Position numbers and translations under genes: made by a program | Shown: in pieces, positions 14,514-17,243 of the stretch | Numbering within the stretch: position 1 is the first letter of the stretch | Layout: the number at the start of each line of letters is the position of its first letter | The notes under the pieces: model-generated | Told to the model about the DNA's origin: nothing | Databases searched by the model: none | What the model saw: only the letters and a program-made list of their open reading frames with translations | DNA from: Candidatus Auribacterota bacterium | Lineage (GTDB): Bacteria; Auribacterota; JAFGBW01 | DNA: 17,243 nucleotides | Direction: 5' to 3' | Assembly (NCBI GenBank): GCA_016932965.1 | Contig: JAFGBW010000197.1 | Span: 1-17,243, forward strand

Positions 14514-15455
14514 TTATTTCTGATTCTGAGTCAGTTGTTTTAAATATTTTTGATGCAGGGATACTTTGGGGGTCACTTCCAGAATGGGGATATGATTTTG
14601 AAGCAGCCAGGGCAGAATGGTCTTATTAATATCACTGGTGAGGGTGCAGCTGTTTTTACTGGTGACAGATAACACGTTCCCATCACGTTCAAAGTAAAAG
14701 TCCAGATCAGTAAATGTCGTTTTTAAATTTTCAAGCTGGATGGAATCGTTTCCAATTTTAAAATGAACGGTGTTTTCCGCCTGCAGCAGATGATCCATGG
14801 TGTCCATGCTGATGGATTTTCCTTTTTCAATGAAACAAACCATATCACACAGCGTTTCCAGTTCTGAAAGATTGTGGGAACTGATGACAAAGGTGGTGTC
14901 ATTTTTCAGCTCTTTGATCAGTTCATAAAATTGGGAACGGATAACCGGGTCCAGTCCGGCAGTGGGTTCATCCAGCAGAATGAGCGGAGGGCAGGCCAAA
15001 ATGGCCTGGGCGATTCCCAACCGCATTTTCATGCCTCTGGAGAGTTCATGGGGATTATTCCCGGCTTGATCCAGCAGGGAAACCCGGGAAAGGACGCGTC
15101 TGGTTTCATTTTCGGCCTCATTTTTAGACAAACCGGACAGCCGGGCCAGAAATACCAATTGAGAGAAGATGGTACGGTCATCAAAAAAAGAGACTTCCTG
15201 GGGCAGCAAACCAATCATTTTTCCGGATTTTCTGAATTCATGGAGGTTCTGTCCGCATAGGGATATGGAACCGGCATGGAAACGGAGAAAACCTGCTATC
15301 ACTGAAAAGGTGGTGGTTTTCCCTGCACCGTTTCTGCCGACAAAGGCGCAGATTGATCCTTTGGGAACCCTCATGTTGAATTCATCCAGGGCCTTTATTG
15401 TTCCATAGGAAAAAGAGAGCTGTTTGATCTCTAAAATCGGTTCGGTCGTTTTCAT
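14514..15455 (-). CDS. ABC-2 type transporter ATP-binding protein
   Basis: This is the ATPase subunit (313 residues) of an exporter, acting on the cytoplasmic face of the inner membrane. Walker A GRNGAGKT is at 40-47, the Q-loop LLPQE at 83-87, the signature LSRGM at 138-142 (LSGGQ in the consensus; the basic third residue is common in the DrrA/BcrA/NatA-like class), Walker B LILLDEP at 158-164 and the switch His in ISSHNLSE near 194. After the nucleotide-binding domain (to about 215) comes an extra C-terminal domain of about 95 residues, as in other ABC-2 exporter ATPases. The ATG overlaps the stop of the permease gene by four bases (ATGA), so they are translationally coupled. Substrate is unknown; drug, lipid, polysaccharide or ion export are all possible. 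Confidence 0.93.
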   Translation of the reverse strand: MKTTEPILEIKQLSFSYGTIKALDEFNMRVPKGSICAFVGRNGAGKTTTFSVIAGFLRFHAGSISLCGQNLHEFRKSGKMIGLLPQEVSFFDDRTIFSQLVFLARLSGLSKNEAENETRRVLSRVSLLDQAGNNPHELSRGMKMRLGIAQAILACPPLILLDEPTAGLDPVIRSQFYELIKELKNDTTFVISSHNLSELETLCDMVCFIEKGKSISMDTMDHLLQAENTVHFKIGNDSIQLENLKTTFTDLDFYFERDGNVLSVTSKNSCTLTSDINKTILPWLLQNHIPILEVTPKVSLHQKYLKQLTQNQK

Positions 15456-16294
15456 AATTTTTTATAATGAAATAAAAGGTATCCTGAACTTAAGAAAAAT
15501 ATACCCCACAGGGAAAATCCGCCAAGACTGATGAGGATGTTATAACAATCAGAATAAAAAAGGCCGCTCCAAAGAGAAGCATGAAAAAAACTGAACAAAG
15601 GCTGGATCATGAGAATGAGGAGCATCAGGACCAATCCCGCCTGATTGACAAGCCAGCTTTTGGCTGTACTGGAAAACTGGCTGGAAATGATCTGGGAATA
15701 ACCCAGAAAACAGATGATCAGCGGAATGAGCCTGAGAGTCAGGTCCATTCCCTGATAAAGGATGGAAAAAGAGAAGGCTTGTTTTGAATCATACAGAAAA
15801 AAAGCAATCATCAGACTGAGAATGAAGCACTGAATAAGAAGATAAAAAAGGAAGTGGGAGAAGGTCTTGGACCAATAGTATGCAGACCTGGAAACACGGA
15901 AAAGAAGGAAACGCTGAGTTCCCCGCGACAAATCCTCGCTGATCATGTTGCAGGAAATCATGCCGGTTAAAAAAGGGATGGTGAAGAGGGAAACAATGAA
16001 ATAGACCAGAAGTGCAAAAGGGTAATTTAAGATGGGGAATTGTTCTTTCATTTTGTCCGGAAACGAGAATCTGTCAAAGGCCTGTTTCATCACGGCTTTT
16101 TGATCAGGAGGGATCTGGAGATCAACCATGGAGGTTTGAAGAAAAGCATAGCTTTTAGAGAGGACCCAGAATGTGAAAAGAAGCGTGCCTATGTAGATAA
16201 ACAGGGTGAATAGGATCCGTTTTCGAAAAAATAACTGTTTGAGTTCGTCAGCGGATAAAAGGATACATTGTCTTAAGAAAAAATGCATAGTCAT
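15452..16294 (-). CDS. ABC-2 type transporter permease
   Basis: This 280-residue integral membrane protein is the first gene of the exporter operon. The N-terminus is short and cytoplasmic. About six hydrophobic segments follow: 28-48, an extracytoplasmic loop, then near 89-117, 142-168, 184-206, 214-236 and 252-275. Between the second and third helices is MISEDLSRGTQRFLLFRVSR (about 117-136), which fits the coupling region of NosY/ABC-2 membrane proteins (SE...G...LL..P.SR). Pairing with the downstream ATPase, four-base overlap and length support an exporter half-transporter that works as a dimer. A perfect TTGACA on the minus strand (16436-16431) could be the -35 element, but no -10 at good spacing stands out. 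An ATG at 16288 is an alternative start. Confidence 0.88.
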   Translation of the reverse strand: MTMHFFLRQCILLSADELKQLFFRKRILFTLFIYIGTLLFTFWVLSKSYAFLQTSMVDLQIPPDQKAVMKQAFDRFSFPDKMKEQFPILNYPFALLVYFIVSLFTIPFLTGMISCNMISEDLSRGTQRFLLFRVSRSAYYWSKTFSHFLFYLLIQCFILSLMIAFFLYDSKQAFSFSILYQGMDLTLRLIPLIICFLGYSQIISSQFSSTAKSWLVNQAGLVLMLLILMIQPLFSFFHASLWSGLFYSDCYNILISLGGFSLWGIFFLSSGYLLFHYKKL

Positions 16295-16444
16295 CAGCTT
16301 TATGCGGCAATTTGGTGAACTGCAAACAGCGTTAATAATAAAGATATTATTTTTTTATCATATCTAAGACATTATTCAAGTAGCATAATTAGTATCAATT
16401 TTAATATATAATTACGTTCATTTTTAAAAATGTCAAGACGACTG

Positions 16445-16458
16445 GATAAATATTTATC
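16445..16458. repeat. Perfect 14-bp palindrome upstream of cysE
   Basis: GATAAATATTTATC reads the same on both strands. It ends 12 bp before the putative -35 element of cysE and about 150 bp upstream of the ABC permease gene on the other strand. It may be a dimeric regulator's operator. No known regulator consensus is claimed. Confidence 0.4.
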
Positions 16459-16470
16459 ACGATTTCATTA

Positions 16471-16500
16471 GTGACAGTTAATACAGGCTTTGTGTATTCT
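16471..16500 (+). promoter_or_regulatory. Putative promoter of cysE
   Basis: GTGACA (16471-16476, five of six -35 bases), an 18-bp spacer and TATTCT (16495-16500, four of six -10 bases) would start transcription near 16507, about 20 nt before the ATG. A tiny overlapping reading frame at 16513 (five codons, ending in the TGA that overlaps the cysE ATG) lies in the leader and is probably chance. Confidence 0.4.
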
Positions 16501-16526
16501 ATTATGCGAAGAATGAGCAAAGCCGG

Positions 16527-17243
16527 ATGAAACTATCAGATAAAAGAAAAAAATGGTTCTCCAGTCTGGTCAATGAAATATGTTTGTCTTACGGGCATGA
16601 ATCTGTGGAGACGGACCCTTCCAGGACTCCATCCTGGGAAAAGGTCATTAAAATTCTTCATCAGACAAAGCAAGTGTTATTTCCGGGATATTTCGGTGAA
16701 GCAGGAATCAATTCATCCAATGTAGGTTATTACATCGGAGAAATATTGAATGAGATCCTTTATGCCTTATCCGAGGAAATCCACAAAGCTTTTCTGGCTA
16801 TAGAGCATAAAAATATTAACCAGAATAAATGCGAGACCATGGCAAGGAAAGTATTGGATACTTTTCCCCGTATCCGGCGGTCGTTAATAAAAGATATTCA
16901 GGCAGCTTATGACGGGGATCCGGCTGCCAAATCTATTCAGGAAGTCATCATCAGCTATCCCTGCATTGAGGTGATCATGATTTACCGGATAGCCCATGAA
17001 CTGTATTTTTTGAAAATCCCACTGGTTCCCAGAATGATGACGGAATATGCACACGCTAAATCCGGCATCGATATTCATCCAGGTGCGACCATTGGTGAAT
17101 CCTTTTTTATTGATCACGGAACTGGGGTTGTGATTGGAGAGACAACCATTATCGGAAATCATGTTAAATTATATCAGGGTGTGACATTAGGAGCCTTGAG
17201 TTTTCCCAAGGATAAAAAGGGGAAGATCATCAAGGGATTGAAG
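16527..17243 (+). CDS. cysE: Serine O-acetyltransferase CysE (3' end outside the window)
   Basis: CysE transfers acetyl from acetyl-CoA to L-serine, giving O-acetylserine, the acceptor of sulfide in cysteine synthesis. Hand translation from ATG 16527 is open for 239 codons to the window edge. A long helical N-terminal domain (about 1-165) is followed by the left-handed beta-helix of hexapeptide repeats, beginning near GIDIHPGATIGE (181-192). The catalytic pair is visible: Asp182 and His197 (DHGTG), 15 residues apart as in the E. coli enzyme (Asp143/His158). IGETTIIGNHVKLYQGVTLG follows. The catalytic His is about 40 residues later than in E. coli CysE, which suggests the longer SAT class with an extended N-terminus, found for example in Bacteroidetes and some other phyla. 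The cofactor-binding C-terminus lies beyond the window. No strong Shine-Dalgarno. Confidence 0.93.
   Translation, partial: MKLSDKRKKWFSSLVNEICLSYGHESVETDPSRTPSWEKVIKILHQTKQVLFPGYFGEAGINSSNVGYYIGEILNEILYALSEEIHKAFLAIEHKNINQNKCETMARKVLDTFPRIRRSLIKDIQAAYDGDPAAKSIQEVIISYPCIEVIMIYRIAHELYFLKIPLVPRMMTEYAHAKSGIDIHPGATIGESFFIDHGTGVVIGETTIIGNHVKLYQGVTLGALSFPKDKKGKIIKGLK

Noticed and set aside
14874-15260. 128-codon open frame opposite the ABC ATPase gene
   Set aside because: It is the antisense of Walker and signature motif codons; long antisense frames are common opposite such genes.

Overview
This window is a chromosomal replication-origin neighbourhood from an AT-rich, diderm (Gram-negative type) bacterium. 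The diderm reading rests on a predicted lipoprotein solute-binding protein, type IV pilin-like proteins and an exported protein with a type I signal peptide. The lineage is not certain. Prepilin leaders with Ala before the cleavage site (KA/FTLIE and RA/FTLIE) are common in the PVC group (Verrucomicrobia, Lentisphaerae, Planctomycetes). A tilS/ftsH/folP neighbourhood occurs in PVC bacteria and in deltaproteobacterial-type lineages. I would not go further than 'PVC-like or deltaproteobacterial-like'.

Layout. Positions 1-1076 (minus) hold the N-terminal three domains of DnaA; the gene runs off the left edge. Positions 1077-1820 are a gene-free, very AT-rich stretch with three perfect DnaA boxes, several one-mismatch boxes and a repeated TGATGATC octamer: very probably oriC. 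Two small type IV pilin-like genes (1821-2954) follow. A 372-bp gene-free stretch then carries a large imperfect hairpin, a perfect 16-bp parS site and a good promoter directly in front of parA. parA, parB and ftsH (3327-6993) read rightward in tight succession. The chromosome initiation (DnaA/oriC), origin segregation (ParA/ParB/parS) and membrane proteolysis (FtsH) functions are therefore packed together.

Positions 6987-9514 (minus) carry an oppA-oppB-like pair, a lipoprotein solute-binding protein and one inner-membrane permease. It is convergent with ftsH, overlapping it by 7 bp, and has no second permease or ATPases beside it. It sits between ftsH and the divergently transcribed tilS-folP pair (9669-11892), so it looks like an insertion into an older ftsH/tilS/folP cluster.

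Positions 11953-14361 (minus) encode an 802-residue exported protein that I cannot assign by whole-length similarity. Its C-terminal third shows the ordered landmarks of a protein-kinase-like fold: a glycine-rich strand pair, a lysine strand, an alpha-C-like Glu, DPKPSN and DVG. This is the most interesting object in the window.

Positions 14514-16294 (minus) encode an ABC-2 type exporter (permease then ATPase, with an ATGA overlap). By eye these genes are richer in G+C than the origin region. The window ends inside a serine O-acetyltransferase gene (cysE, plus strand, from 16527), which has a plausible promoter and a perfect 14-bp palindrome in front of it. No rRNA, tRNA, CRISPR array, transposase or integrase was seen.
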